NCBI GenBank assembly: GCA_024345305.1 | Contig: BRON01000013.1 | Coordinates: 124,001-188,000, forward strand | Direction: 5' to 3' | Length of the DNA stretch: 64,000 nucleotides | Source: Mrakia gelida | Taxonomy: Eukaryota; Basidiomycota; Tremellomycetes; Cystofilobasidiales; Mrakiaceae | In this document: piece after piece, positions 20,635 to 31,661 of the stretch | Layout of the letters: each line of letters begins with the position of its first letter | Numbering within the stretch: the stretch's first letter is position 1 | Position numbers and translations under genes: made by a program | The notes under the pieces: model-generated | Seen by the model: only the letters and a program-made list of their open reading frames with translations | Told to the model about the DNA's origin: nothing | Databases searched by the model: none

Positions 20635-22778
20635 ATGTCCCTCCCTCCCACCCCCAGCAAGCTTCTCGCTTCCAGATTCGCTCATCTCGCTTACTCTCCC
20701 TCCTCCAAGAACGCCAAAGCATCATCTTCGAACCTCTCCCCGACCAAGAAGAAGAAGAAACGAGTCTCGTCCGACATCGATTCCTCCGATCTCGATGAAG
20801 AGGAAGAACCCGTTCAAGGGAGAGCAGATCAGGACTTGAGAGAAGATGGAGATCAAGAGATTAAGAAGGAGGAGGAGAAAGACTCTCTTATCTTAGCTGA
20901 GCCGGAAAGAGAATCTTCACCGTCAGTCCCTCTCCCATCGATTCATCCCCTCCCGAGGAACGAAGCTCACCAACTCCCTTCCCTTCTTTCAGCTACTTCC
21001 CCTCCTCCTCCTCCTCTCAACTCAAACGCAAACTATCCACCTCCTCCCTACCTCCCTTCTCCAATCTCCCTTCCTCCAGTCCCACCAAGAAGAAGTCCTC
21101 TCAAGCTCCTCCAAGACCGTACGCTGAACCGGAACGATACGACGTCGATCATCCTCCGCTGACGGACTTGATGTGCTTCGACGCGGACGTCATGTTCTGT
21201 GGGATCAATCCTGGGTTGAGCTCGGCTAAGAAGGGTCATCATTATGCTGGGGCTACGAATGTGAGTCGGTTTGGAGCTGTAGCTTCCTCGTATCAGACGC
21301 TTGGACGAGCTCCAGCTCGGGGTAAAGATGAAGCTTCTCTCGTTCTCTCTTGGTCTTTCTACCATCAACTGACTCGTCCCCCCGCTCTTCTACTTCTTTT
21401 AGCGCTTCTGGAACTGTCTCTACCAATCCGGTTCGTCGTCCCGATTCCTCCCTTCGTTCTCTCGTCCCACCACCCTCACGACGCGATCTCCCCCCGCTCA
21501 CCCACTTCCCCTCTTTCCTCTCCCTCCAGGCCTCACCCCTACCCTCCTCACGCCCTCTCAAGATCATCTCCTCCCCATCGAGCACAACATCTGCATGGTT
21601 CGCTTCCATCCGTCTTGTCTTTCCCTCTCCTCGTCGACGCGTCTGATCGAGCTCGTCGTTCTTTCACTCGTTCGCTTCACAGACCAATCTAGTCCCAAGA
21701 CCAACAGCTGCTGTTCGTTTTCTCTCCTTTTGTTTTCTCCCTCCTCCCCTCATCCTCTCATCACCTCAACCCGACTCTAACCCCTCGCCCCTTCCCTCGT
21801 TTTCGTTTTCACAGGCCTCCGAACTCTCCTCCCACCTCGACCTCCGCCCTTCCGTCCCCTCCCTTCTCACCAAGATCAGAACCTACCGCCCGAGAGTAGT
21901 CTGCTTCGTAGGGAAGGAGATCTGGAGGGAGGTGGAGTTTGTGTTGAGGAAGACGAAGACGAGTACGAAACCGAAGGGGTCGAGTGGTTCGCCGAAGAAG
22001 GGGTCGAAGGGGTCGAAGGGGAAGCAGAAGGAGGAGGAGGAGGGTGGGCTGGGAGAAGAGAAGCAGGGGAAGGGGAATGAGTGGGAAGGACCTAGGGGGT
22101 GGAAGCTCGTTCATCCGAAGGAGGATGAGGGAGGTGAGGAGGGGAGGGTTCGAGAGACGTTCTTTTGGGTCGTGAGTTGCGTTCTCGTTCTTTTCGTTAC
22201 CCTTCATTCGAAGCGCCTTGTTCGCTGACTCTCCCTTTATCTTCGCCACGCTTTAGGTTTCTTCAACCTCAGGACTCGTTCGAGATTCGGTTCGTTCCCT
22301 TCCCTTCCTTACCCTCTCTCTTTCTCGTCGCGTCCGCTCACTTTCCCACCCTCCCCTCTTCTTCTCCCTCCCCTCCCTCCCCTTCGCTTTTCGCGAACAG
22401 ATGCACCTCCGCCTCTCAACCCAATGGACCCCTCTCCTCACCTTCATCACCGATCTCAAAGCTGGAGTCCAGCCCTGGCTCGTTCCTCAGCCGAAGGAGA
22501 GGGAGTTCCAAGTCGTTCCGTCGAACGAGGTTGTTGAGAGGGTTGCGGGGGAGTTGAAGGAGAGGTATTTGAGGGAGAAGGCAAAGGCGAAAGAGAAGGC
22601 GATGAAGGGTGAGGGGGATGGGGAGGAGGGGGTTGGTGGGGTGAAGGAGGAAGACATGGTTGAGAGGGAGGAGGAGGTGGGGAGTGGGAGTTGGAGAGTC
22701 GTTGAGGTTTTGATGCCTTCGAGCGGTGGGAGTGGGACGGAGGGCCGGAGCGAGGAGGTTGAGGGAGAGGAGGGATGA
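20635..22778 (+). CDS. G/T(U)-mismatch-specific DNA glycosylase (TDG/MUG/Thp1 family)
   Basis: Base-excision repair enzyme that removes uracil or thymine from mismatches with G. The first ATG is at 20635 (MSLPPTPSK) and is followed by a basic, acidic and Ser-rich disordered N-terminus. The catalytic core starts in the exon around 21180: DVMFCGINPGLSSAKKGHHYAG holds the GINPG motif with its catalytic Asn. The core continues with RFWNCLYQSGLTP, LLPIEHNICM, TNLVPRPTAA, VVCFVGKEIW and VSSTSGL, the last standing for the intercalating-loop motif. The order and spacing are those of TDG/Thp1. The C-terminus is a charged Lys/Glu extension. About seven introns are present; three (after YQS, ICM and TAA) use GTTCG donors rather than GTGAGT, supported by the protein context. 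The gene lies head-to-head with dynamitin. Confidence 0.85.
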
Positions 22779-23266
22779 GATGATCGGTCGGTCTCATTCT
22801 CTTGGGTACGAATTCTTGAGGGACAGCGAAGAGAACAGGACGGGAAGAGAAAACGCGTCGCGATGACCGACGCTGATCTCCTCGGCCCTGCGATTCGCTT
22901 TCGGGAACGTGCTGTCACGGTCTTATTTCTCCCTTCTAATCTTGTCTTTGATGAGCTGGTATTTCGACCTCTTTGCTTCGCTGAGGTGTCCAGCCAAGGA
23001 GTTCTGATTCTGCGACGCACTTCACGATTCACATCTTCGAACTGATCGTCCAACGCAAAGCCTGCTGGATTTTCTCTGCTTTCTGCGTTCTGATCATCGA
23101 GATGTTGCTCGCGAGCAAGTGAAGATCTTCGAAACCTGAGAACAAGCTGGGTAGTAACTACAGAGGGCGAGCGACGTCGGCCTCATCGAACCGGCGACCT
23201 TGCATTCGCTCCTCCTCCCCTCGCCTCTTCTTCCCCTCCAACCATCAGCCGCTTCTTTTCTCGACC
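22779..23266 (+). promoter_or_regulatory. Intergenic region before the Mpo1-like gene
   Basis: 488 bases with no gene that I can support. It must hold the 3' end of the glycosylase transcript and the promoter of the next gene. An ACGCGTC lies near 22853. Confidence 0.35.
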
Positions 23267-24629
23267 ATGTCCTTCCAACCAGACAAACTCTTCAACCTTC
23301 AACACCAACTCGGATTCTAGTGAGTACGATCCTCAACGGAGATACGGGAGAAGGCGAGGGAAGAGAAAGGAAGGAGCGAGATGAAGCTGACCTTCCTTCC
23401 TTCCCCCTTCGTTCGTCTTCGTTGCGTCTTACAGCGGAGCCTATCATGCCAGTGAGTGGGACATCTTCTACATTGTTTCCTTGAGCGTCCGCTAGTGCTC
23501 TCCATGAGGGAAAACAGCTCAGCTCTTTTCAGGAAAGAGAGCTCCCGCCTCAAGAGCTCAACCTTCTCTCCGACCTTCCCTCCTCCCTCTCTCGCTAACC
23601 TCCCTCCTTCACCTCCCTTCCTCCCTCTCAGACAAGATCAACATCGCCGTCCACATCTTCTTCGTCCCCCTGATCTTCTGGACAGCTCAAGTCTGGCTCA
23701 CTCAAGCCTTCCCAGCTCCTCAAACAGGTCCCCTCTCCCTCCTCACAACCAAAGACTTCGGACACGATCTCGGCTTGGGCATCCCTCTCAGGTTCGAAGC
23801 AGGAGGAGGGTTCTGGCTCTGTCTCATCTATGCGGCCTACTACGCTTGCTTGGAGCCTGTTGCTTTGGTGAGTGGGTCTTTCGTCTCAGTGAGAGGGAAG
23901 GGAAGAAGGGACGGAGGAGCAAGGCCGTGCGTCGTCTGACCTCCTGACGAGAGGAGATGGATTCGGTTATCAGAGACGGCTAAAAGAGGCCGGCACGCGT
24001 GAAGATTTCTCGCTGATATAAATCTTGGGTTTGAACTCATCCCTCACAGGCTTCCTACATCCCTGTGATGCTGGCGCCGATGTTGGTGAGCTCGACGGGA
24101 GTCGCGAAGTTGGATGGAACGTTCCCTTGGATCTTTGGACTTCATGTCAGCTCTTGGTTCGTTCTGCTCTTGCATCTCGACTCTACGCTTTCCTTGAGTG
24201 CTCATGGATGATCTGACTCTTCTTCTTGTTGACACTACAGGGCGGCTCAGATCGCTTCTCACGCTATCGCTGAGGGTCGCGCTCCAGCTCTTCTCGACAA
24301 CTTGATCGGAGGTTCGTCGTTCTCCTCTTCTGTACCTCTCATCTTTCAGAGGTTCGATACAAACTTGTGTTCGTCCGACTTTAGGCTGACCGTCTCTTCG
24401 TTCCTTCCTCCCTCCCATCTCCTCCGAACGCGTCAACCTCTCCTCTCTTCCTCGCGACGCAGCTCTCGTCCTCGCTCCGTTCTTCACCTGGCTGGAGATC
24501 CTCTTCATGACGATCAACTACCGACCGGATCTCAAGAAGAAGATCGAGAATGAGGCTGGGAAGCGGATCGTTCAGATGAACAAGGACAAGAGGGAGAAGC
24601 TCGAAGCGAAGAAGATCAAGGCTCAGTGA
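23267..24629 (+). CDS. MPO1: Mpo1-like 2-hydroxy fatty acid dioxygenase (DUF962)
   Basis: ER membrane protein of about 215 residues. Yeast Mpo1 is an iron-dependent dioxygenase acting in alpha-oxidation of 2-hydroxy fatty acids from phytosphingosine breakdown. The start at 23267 reads MSFQPDKLFNLQHQLGF. A 17-nt exon (23435-23451) then supplies YGAYHA, and the next exon gives NKINIAVHIFFVPLIFW. Together these form the family signature with two conserved histidines (YGAYH and VH). Later exons give membrane segments (FWLCLIYAAYYACL, YIPVMLAPMLV) and AAQIASHAIAEGRAPALLDN, carrying a third conserved His and the RAPAL motif. The last exon starts with ALVLAPFFTWLEILF and ends in a long Lys-rich tail (stop 24627-24629). 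Two introns (after HVSSW and LIG) have GTTCGT donors. Confidence 0.88.
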
Positions 24630-24865
24630 TCTCGGACGGCGGAACGCGTTGATTTTTCTGATGACGAGATATCTGGATGGATCATTACCCTTCTACTACT
24701 CCTCTCTTTTCCGAAAGAGAGCTCTACTAGAGTTCTTTTATTATCGTCGAGACCGAGAGATAAGGCCGTCCGACGGAGATCTCGATTTTGACCTCTGACT
24801 CGTCGAGCTGTTTCCTTCCTGTTTCCTCCAACCTCCAGCTCCCTCCCTTTCTCTCTTCTTTTCCG

Positions 24866-26915
24866 ATGTTCCGCCTCGCCGCTCGCTCGTTCTCGAGTCG
24901 AACCCTCCTCCGTTCCTCAGCAGCTGCTCGATTCGCCTCGTCCGCTCCAGCTCTCGAGGTGCGTTCCTTCTCTCCTCCCTTCCTTCACCTTTCGCTCCTC
25001 CCCTCTGCTCGCTCTGACTCCCTTCTTCTGTTCCCTTCTCTCTTCGCTTTGGGACCATGTTCAGGCCAACCGATCTCACTTGACCGCCACCCACCCAGAC
25101 TTCCCTCCTCCTCCCGACGTCGTTACTTTCCTACAAGAGCAGAGCGAAGGACTTCTCTCGACCTATAACCGCCCTCCTCTCGTCTTCGTTCAAGGAAAGG
25201 GAAGCTTCATCTACGATACCCAGGATCGAGAGTACTTGGATTTCTCAGCGGGAATCGCCGTGAATGCGTTGGGACACGCTGATCCTGAGGTGAGTGGCTT
25301 TATCGCAGCAGGGTGACCGAAGCGAGGGAGGGGTCAAAGAAACGAGGAAGGGAGGAGGAGGAGAAAGACGAGCTCGTCGGCGCTCCCTCCGTCGAGCTCA
25401 TCCTCTTTCTCTCACACACGATCGCTGACCTTTTTCTCGTCTTTGCGTGGTTCCTATAGATCGCCCAACTCCTGTTCGACCAAGCCTCCCTCCTCATCCA
25501 CTCCTCCAACGTCTACCACAACGCCTGGGCCGGCCCCTGTGCCAACCTCCTCGTCTCCCTCACCAAAACCCACGGAGGACTCGCCCTCACCCCTTCCTCA
25601 ACCACCTCCACCTCCACCTCCGCAAAAGTCTTCTTCGCCAACTCCGGTACCGAAGCCAACGAAGGAGCTCTCAAGTTCGTTCGCAAGTACGCCAAAGACA
25701 AGGCGTCTTCGCCCGAGGTCGCAGCCAAGAAGGTCGAGATCGTTTGCTTCGAGCGAGCGTTCCACGGACGAACTCTTGGAGCGTTGAGCATCACGCCGAA
25801 CCCGAAGTATCAGGATCCGTTTGCGCCGTTGCTTCCTGGGGTGAAGGTCGGGAAGATGAACGAGATGGAGGGGATCGAGGAGTTGATCCACGAGAACACC
25901 TGTGGAATCGTGTTGGAGCCGATTCAGGGAGAGGGTGGGGTTTGGGAGGCTGAGGTCGAGTGGTTGAAGAAGGTCGTTGCGAGGGCGAGGGAGGTAGGCG
26001 CGGTGGTGGTGTTTGATGAGATCCAGGTGAGTCTTTGGCTGCGAGAAGGAGGAAGGAAGGGGTCGCGACGTCGTTGACTGACGGACAAGGAGCTGACCTC
26101 TTCCTTCTTTCGCTCTCTCGTTCGCCTTCTCAGTGTGGTCTCTTCAGGACTGGGACCATGTGGGCCCACTCCAAGTACCCTGTCGAGTGCCAGTGAGTGT
26201 CCATTTTCTCCTAGGTCGAAGCAGGAGCTCGAAGGACGATTCGTTTCGCTCGCCGCGTTCTGACCTTCGCTCTCGCCTTCTTAATCGTTTCCCAGCCCCG
26301 ACATCGTCACCATGGCCAAACCTCTCGCCAACGGTATTCCCATCGGAGCGATTCTCGTTCGAGACGAGATCGTCAAGGTCGTCACCGTCGGTTCGTTCGC
26401 ACCTTTCTTCTCCCTTCGAGACGCGTCTCTCTCTTTCCTCCGTCCGTCGCTTCTTCCGTCGCTGATCCCCTCTCCCACCTTCTCCAGGCTCCCACGGAAC
26501 CACCTTCGGCGGCAACGTCCTCTCCACCCGTCTAGCCCACCACGTCCTCGGTCGTCTCTCCGCTCCCGAATTCCTCTCCACCCTCTCCTCCACCACCACC
26601 TCCCTCTCCACCCTCCTCGCTCGCTTGCCCACCCTCTTTCCTACCCTCATTCCCGCTCCAGTCCGAGGACGAGGTCTCATCCTCGGAATCCCCTTCTCCC
26701 ACCCGGAGGCACCAGGGAGGTTCGTCGAGCTCTGCAGGGAGAGGGGAGTGCTGCTGTTGACGGCGGGAACGGATTGCGTGAGGGTGCTGCCGAGTCTGAA
26801 CGTTAGTGAGGAGGAGTGCAAGAGGGCTGTGGACGTGATGGAGAGTGTTGGAGTTGTGATGGTTGAGGAGGAAGGGTGGACGAAGGAGGGGAGGGGAGTC
26901 GCGAAGAGCGCTTAG
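24866..26915 (+). CDS. ARG8: Acetylornithine aminotransferase, mitochondrial
   Basis: PLP-dependent class III transaminase making N-acetylornithine in mitochondrial arginine synthesis. The start at 24866 (MFRLAARSFSSRTLL) gives a classic presequence. The catalytic body follows: YLDFSAGIAVNALGH, LLIHSSNVYHN, FFANSGTEANEGALKF (PLP phosphate region), FERAFHGRTLGALS, VLEPIQGEGGV, VVVFDEIQCGLFRTG and VTMAKPLANGIPIGA. The Lys in AKPLANG is the Schiff-base residue. A GSHGTTFGGN motif follows. The C-terminal domain has GRGLILGIPF and DCVRVLPSLNVSEEE, and the stop is at 26913-26915. About five introns occur; the one before GSHGTTFGG uses a GTTCGT donor. ARG8 rather than ornithine or GABA aminotransferase is chosen from the overall motif set and the short length. 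Confidence 0.9.
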
Positions 26916-27331
26916 GCTGAGCGCGTTTTGAGGAGATCTAGTGCTTTTTGATCCGAGCGAAGGAGGGAGATACTTACATACTCTTATAGACTAGTTGATG
27001 TGCATGCCTGCTTGCTTTCCCATAAGCTTCCGCTTCCCCTTGTTGTGAACTTCGAGACAGGACGAGCCGATTTCGCGACTCGTCTACCTTCCCTCTTGTT
27101 TTCCGCACCCTGATTTTTAAGCTCGATAAGCTCTCTTGGTATCACTCTCTCACTCCTCCAGGCGACCGGGAAGAAAATCATCCCTTTTTCCCTCGACCAG
27201 TGACGTTTCCGTCCCCCCTCTTTTGAGGCCGTTTCGACGGGCTGTGTTTCGAGAATCGAGCTCCCTCTTGTCCTTCCTTCCTTCCTTTGTCTTTCAACCC
27301 TCACTCATCCTCTCTACCCTTTTTCTACACC
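26916..27331 (+). promoter_or_regulatory. Intergenic region before the Ca2+/H+ exchanger
   Basis: 416 bases with no gene seen. The last 150 bases before the ATG are CT-rich, like other leaders in this window. Confidence 0.35.
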
Positions 27332-29807
27332 ATGTGTAAGCCCCCGCCTCCTCTCATTTCTCCGAGCTCTCCTTCGCTGACGTCTCTCTCTGTCTCTCTC
27401 TCTCTCAGCTGAATCGACTCCCCTCCTGAACGGTTCTCACTCTCCGAAACCATCTCCTGGTCCTCTCGCCTCCGCCAAACATCTTCTCGTCAACTGGCTG
27501 AACGTGCTCTTGCTCTTCGTTCCTCTCTCCTTCCTGGCTCATCACTTGAACTGGAGGTACGTGCGGGATGGACAAGGCAAGGACAAGGGAGGAGGATGGG
27601 CGAATTCGAGCTGACTTGGACTTCCTTCCTTCGTTTCGTTCTAATCTTGCTTGGTTCTTGGTGAGACAGTGCTCCTTTGAGGTTCTCCTTCAGTTGTGGG
27701 TCTTCTTCACCTCTCTTGTCTTTGCCTATGAGGCGATTCTATACTGGTCCAGGAGGGAAGAGGGCGATCAACACCCTCGGTCTTCTTGAACCATCCCCTC
27801 CCCTCTCCTCTCCTCCCCTTCGTCCGCTTCCGGCCTTCTTCCCTCCAATCACTCGCTCACTCGCTTTCGTTTTTTCTTTCGCTATTTAGTCATCGCCGTC
27901 GTTCCTCTCGCCAAACTCCTCGGAGACGCAACCGAACAGCTCGCGATCCCTCTCGGACAGACGCTCGGAGGTCTCTTGAACGCTACCTTCGGAAACGCAG
28001 TGGAGCTCATCGTAGGAGTCGTCGCTCTTCAGCAGGATCAGTTGAGGCTCGTGCAGACTTCCATGCTCGTGAGTGTCTCTCTATCATTTTGGGTCAGCAG
28101 GAAAGGCGAGGGAAGGAGCAGGGAAGGGAAGAAAGGAGGAAGGGAGGGAGGGGGTTGAGCTCAGCCCGCAACAACTTGAAGCTGATCGTCTGTTTTGGGG
28201 GGCTTCGTACAGGGATCCATCCTCTCCAACATCCTCCTCGTCCTCGGAATGTCTTTCTTCTTCGGAGGACTGAGGTTCTCAGAGTCCAAGTTCCAGCAGA
28301 CCGCTGCCCAAACGTGCGTACCTCCATCTGCTTCCCTCCGCCGCCCCTCGTTCGATTCGATTGTCTTGGCTCTCCTCCTTCTTCCTCGCGCTAAACTTCT
28401 CGCTTCTCTCTTCCGTTCGTTCGTTCATCGCTTTGCAGCATGGCGAGTTTGATGACTCTGTCGTGCATCGTTCTCGTCATCCCAGCAGCTTTTCACTCCT
28501 CGCAATCTCGAGTCCTCCCGGTCTCGACTGAGGCTCTCCTCTCCAACGGAGCCGCCCTCTTCTCGGACGGGTTGGACGACAACAAGTACCCTGGATCTGG
28601 TCTCTTGCTTCTCTCCAGGTTCGTCTACTTCGTCCTTCCACACGAACTGTGTCGTGTGAGCTCCTGAACCGCTGGGGGCTGATCTCGCTCTCTCTCTCTT
28701 TCCTCAAACACCACGCGTCGACGATTCGTTCTCGCTCGACAGGGGAACCGCCATCATCCTCTTCGTCGTCTACCTCGCCTACCTCTACTTCCAGCTCAAG
28801 TCCCACGCCGGTCTCTTCCTTGCTGAGGAGGGAGACGAGGAGGAGGAGGAAGCGTCCATGGGTCTGTGGTCGTCCATAGTCGCGTTGCTCGTCGTTACCC
28901 TCTTGACTGCTTTCTGCGCTGGTACGTTGACGTCTTCTTCTCGCGTTCCCTTTATACGAAGTTGGTTCTGACTTTCTATCTCTCAACTCGCCACTCTGCA
29001 GACTTCCTCGTCGCCTCCATCGACGAGACATGCGAGCAATTCAACGTTCCGAAGGCGTTCGTCGGATTGATCTTGCTTCCCCTCGTCGGAAACGCTGGTT
29101 CGTCCCTGCTCCCTCTCCCCCTCACCTTCTCCTTATTCCATACTTACTCCCGTCTTTCGTTTCAACAGCTGAGCACGTCACCTCCGTCTGGATGGCAATG
29201 AAGGGTTCGTTTTCGTCCTCTTCGCTCGACGCGTCTCCTCGTTCCTTCTCGAACTAACTCCCTTCCTTCCCCTTCGTTCCTCTTTATCTCTCTCAGGCAA
29301 GATGGAACTCACCATGGGTATCGCCGTTGGATCCTCCATCCAGATCGCCGCTGGAATGATCCCTCTCCTTGTTTTGATCGGATGGGCCATGAACAAGGAT
29401 TTGACTGTTCGTGCCCTTCCTTTCTCCTCTCTTCCCCTCGCAGAAGCTGACATCATCTCTGTTCGTTTACGCAGCTCTTCTTCGCCGACTTCGAGACCAT
29501 CACCCTCTTCGTTTCCGTCCTCCTCGTCAACACGCTTATCTCGGACGGGTCGACGAACTGGGTTAGTCTCGCGATTCGCTCTCTTCCCTCTTTTTCTTTC
29601 CCTCATTTTGCCACTAACACCTCTCTTATCCTCACTGTCTCTCGTTCTTCGCTCTCGAACAGATGGAAGGACTTAGTTCGTCCAACTCCTCCTACCTCTT
29701 CCCTCTTCCCTCCTCGTTCTCCTCACTGACTTTTATTTCCCCTTCTCTTTGCTGCAGTGCTTATGTCCCTCTACTTCGTCATCGCCTTGGCGTTCTGGGT
29801 CTCGTAA
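27332..29807 (+). CDS. VCX1: Vacuolar Ca2+/H+ exchanger (CaCA/CAX family)
   Basis: Antiporter that loads Ca2+ into the vacuole using the proton gradient. The first coding exon is only ATG plus T (27332-27335), followed by GTAAGC; the next exon continues SESTPLLNG. Membrane segments follow: NWLNVLLLFVPLSFLAHHLNW, then SAPLRFSFIIAVVPLAKLLG across an intron. The first alpha repeat is GGLLNATFGNAVELIVG, the CAX signature with its acidic residue. Then come SILSNILLVLGMSFFFGG, an acidic central loop (EEGDEEEEEASMG) and the second alpha repeat GLILLPLVGNAAEHVTSVW. The end is DFETITLFVSVLL and LYFVIALAFWVS at stop 29805-29807. At least five introns use GTTCGT donors, each fixed by conserved protein sequence (for example VGNA|AEH). 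Confidence 0.92.
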
Positions 29808-30186
29808 ACCTCCTACTTTTCTCACTCATCCGCCAACCCGATCCCAACCCAAAACGCAAACTCCCCCCGACCTCGTTTCGTTTACCAAAACAAAACAACA
29901 ACACACGCTCCCTTCGCCGCTTTCGATAATCTTAGTTTCTTGCTTTGCTTTGGAGATAGTCCTTGATCTTGATATAACATACAGTCTTTCAGGTTGGGTC
30001 TGGGTGGGGGGAGACCGAGGCTGAGAGAAGAGGAGAGGAGACAGAAAGGTGAAAGGGAAAAAGGTTTGTCGACTCACACGCCGTCTTCAAACCTGGCCTT
30101 CGTCGGTCCTCGACACCTTTCGTCCCACCCACCTCTCTGTGCGTAGCTCCCTTTCTGAAGAAAGTTCAGGAGGGGTTGGTCTAGTG

Positions 30187-30524
30187 CAACGTGTGTACGT
30201 ATCGGTTCCTTCCTTCGACTCTGCCTCGCGACGAACGAAGAAGACTTCCAGCTGACCTCTCGCTCTTCCCCTCCCTCCCTCTCCCAGTCCCTCCTCTCGG
30301 ACGATTCGCCGTCCGAGACATGAGGCAGACCGTCGCCGTCGGAATCATCAAGTCCGTTGAGAAGACTGATGGATCCAAGGGAAAGGTAAGCCTTCCATTC
30401 CACTCTTCGACGACGTCGTTGCGTCTCCTCCCACCCCTCGTCGGCCGCTGACTCCCTTCCCCCATCCTCTTTTGTCTTTGTCTAGGTCACCAAGGCCGCT
30501 GAGAAGGCCGTCAAGAAGAAGTAA
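30187..30524 (+). pseudogene. Truncated EF-1alpha 3' fragment
   Basis: Only the last two exons of EF-1alpha are present: 30288-30385 ([20 protein letters not shown]..) and 30486-30524 (VTKAAEKAVKKK and TAA), with the intron between them nearly identical to the intact gene at 35473-38205. Upstream, the fragment enters the preceding intron and then loses similarity. There is no start codon or G domain, so it cannot make a factor on its own. It lies downstream of and on the same strand as the exchanger gene, so it could be transcribed by readthrough. Confidence 0.88.
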
Positions 30525-30695
30525 ACAGTGATCTAACGATTGCTCCCTATACTTCTCTCTTTTCATCGCTGTTCTCTCCCTTCGTTTCGTTTTTCTTTGC
30601 ACTTCGTCGTTTTTACCCTCCCCCTCCACCCCCCATCCCCTTTATGCATGTCTCATCGGGTTAATAACAACTGAGAGAGTGGTCTTTTGAAAGAG

Positions 30696-30712
30696 AACAA
30701 GCTCGCCCTTCG
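30696..30712. other. GC-rich hairpin conserved in both repeat arms
   Basis: CTCGCCC, three bases, GGGCGAG forms a perfect 7-bp stem. The same 17 bases occur in the other arm at about 35266-35282, although the sequence around them has diverged. It lies about 170 bases past the EF-1alpha stop. It could be a 3' RNA structure; no function is shown. Confidence 0.4.
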
Positions 30713-31029
30713 GGCGAGACAAGGAAGAAACGAGAGCAGAAGGAGTTCGTGGAGAGGACTGACGTTCAGTCGTCTCGAAGGAGTCCGCTGCAAGGGCGGC
30801 GAAGTCGTTCGCTGAGGGAGCAGAGCTTGCTCGTCGTTATCAGCTTCGCCAGTGCTTCGGCGGTCTCTTCTTTCTCTTTCGACATCTTTCGTCTCTTGTA
30901 GAGAGGTGGCCAGTTCGGGGGGAGGGTCGTTGGGGAGGGCAAGGGCGCGAGGAGGGGAGGGAGGTCGACGTCGCGTCGAAGTCTCGTCCACTGTTCTGCT
31001 CTCCCGCCTCTTCTGCATCAAGCTCTCCT

Positions 31030-31661
31030 GACAATTGATGCGCCCATTCCCTCATATTTAAAACGTCTGACGAAGCAAAAGCGACGAAGAGTCGCAGTCT
31101 TCGAACGGAACGGGACGAGGCGCGTCGAGTTCGTTTCGCCTCTCCCTCTCCCCCTTTTTAACTCTTGTTCCTCTCCTCTCTTATCCTCACTTTCGATTCT
31201 TTTATTCTTGATTCTCCGTTCTCTAGACTCGACGGCTCTCTTCAGATCGTCTCAGCGACTCGCTGCTCTGCTTCAGGAAGGTCTGATCGTTGAGCGCTGT
31301 GCGACCAGACCTGAATTGATTGTCATCTTATCACGGAACGAGAAGGTTCCTTGCCTCATCACAGACTTCCGACGAATGATCAGAAGGACGGAGGAGAGAG
31401 AAGCTGCCGGTTGAAGACGAGAGACGACGCGTCGAGCGAGCGCTTTCGCAGGTCCGTCTCCCTTCGAAGCGTAAATGCGATGTGAAAACCTCAGAGCACG
31501 CCAGACAGTCGCGTTAGAAATCTTCTACGCCTATCTTATTTACCGCAGATTTTGATCTCGTAGAAAAACGACGAGAATGACGCTTCGACCCTCCCCGAGC
31601 CTCTGGCCGAATCGATCCAGAACCGATCTCGCCCCCTTCCTTCGTTCGTCCTCCATCCACG
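31030..31661 (+). promoter_or_regulatory. Region before the DUF1295 gene
   Basis: About 630 bases. A TATTTAAAA stretch lies near 31055 and CT-rich leader sequence near 31140-31220. No gene is supported. Confidence 0.35.

Larger units (their letters stand above)
30187..31029 (+). repeat. Inverted repeat arm 1 (EF-1alpha 3' end and downstream)
   Basis: This segment is the reverse complement of 34979-35807. A core of 448 bases (30236-30683 against 35314-35761) is almost identical; by eye I found one difference, in the last intron. It covers two exons, two introns and the 3' untranslated region of EF-1alpha. On both sides of the core the arms are still alignable but clearly diverged (roughly 80% in the outer part near 30830-31029). 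Similarity stops abruptly at the GGAGAGCTTGATG near 31029. The arms are about 3.9 kb apart. Confidence 0.88.

Noticed and set aside
20623..20635. Alternative upstream starts for the glycosylase and for Gag-Pol at non-ATG codons
   Set aside because: The longer frames start with TTG; the first real ATGs at 20635 and 60850 are preferred.
23166..23215. Segment resembling a reverse-strand tRNA T-arm (TCGAACCGGCGACC)
   Set aside because: The T-stem does not pair and no acceptor or anticodon stem can be built around it.
30348..30629. 93-codon ORF antisense to the EF-1alpha fragment, identical in protein to one at 35368-35649
   Set aside because: The identity only reflects the identical inverted-repeat core; both frames run through introns and exons of EF-1alpha on the other strand.
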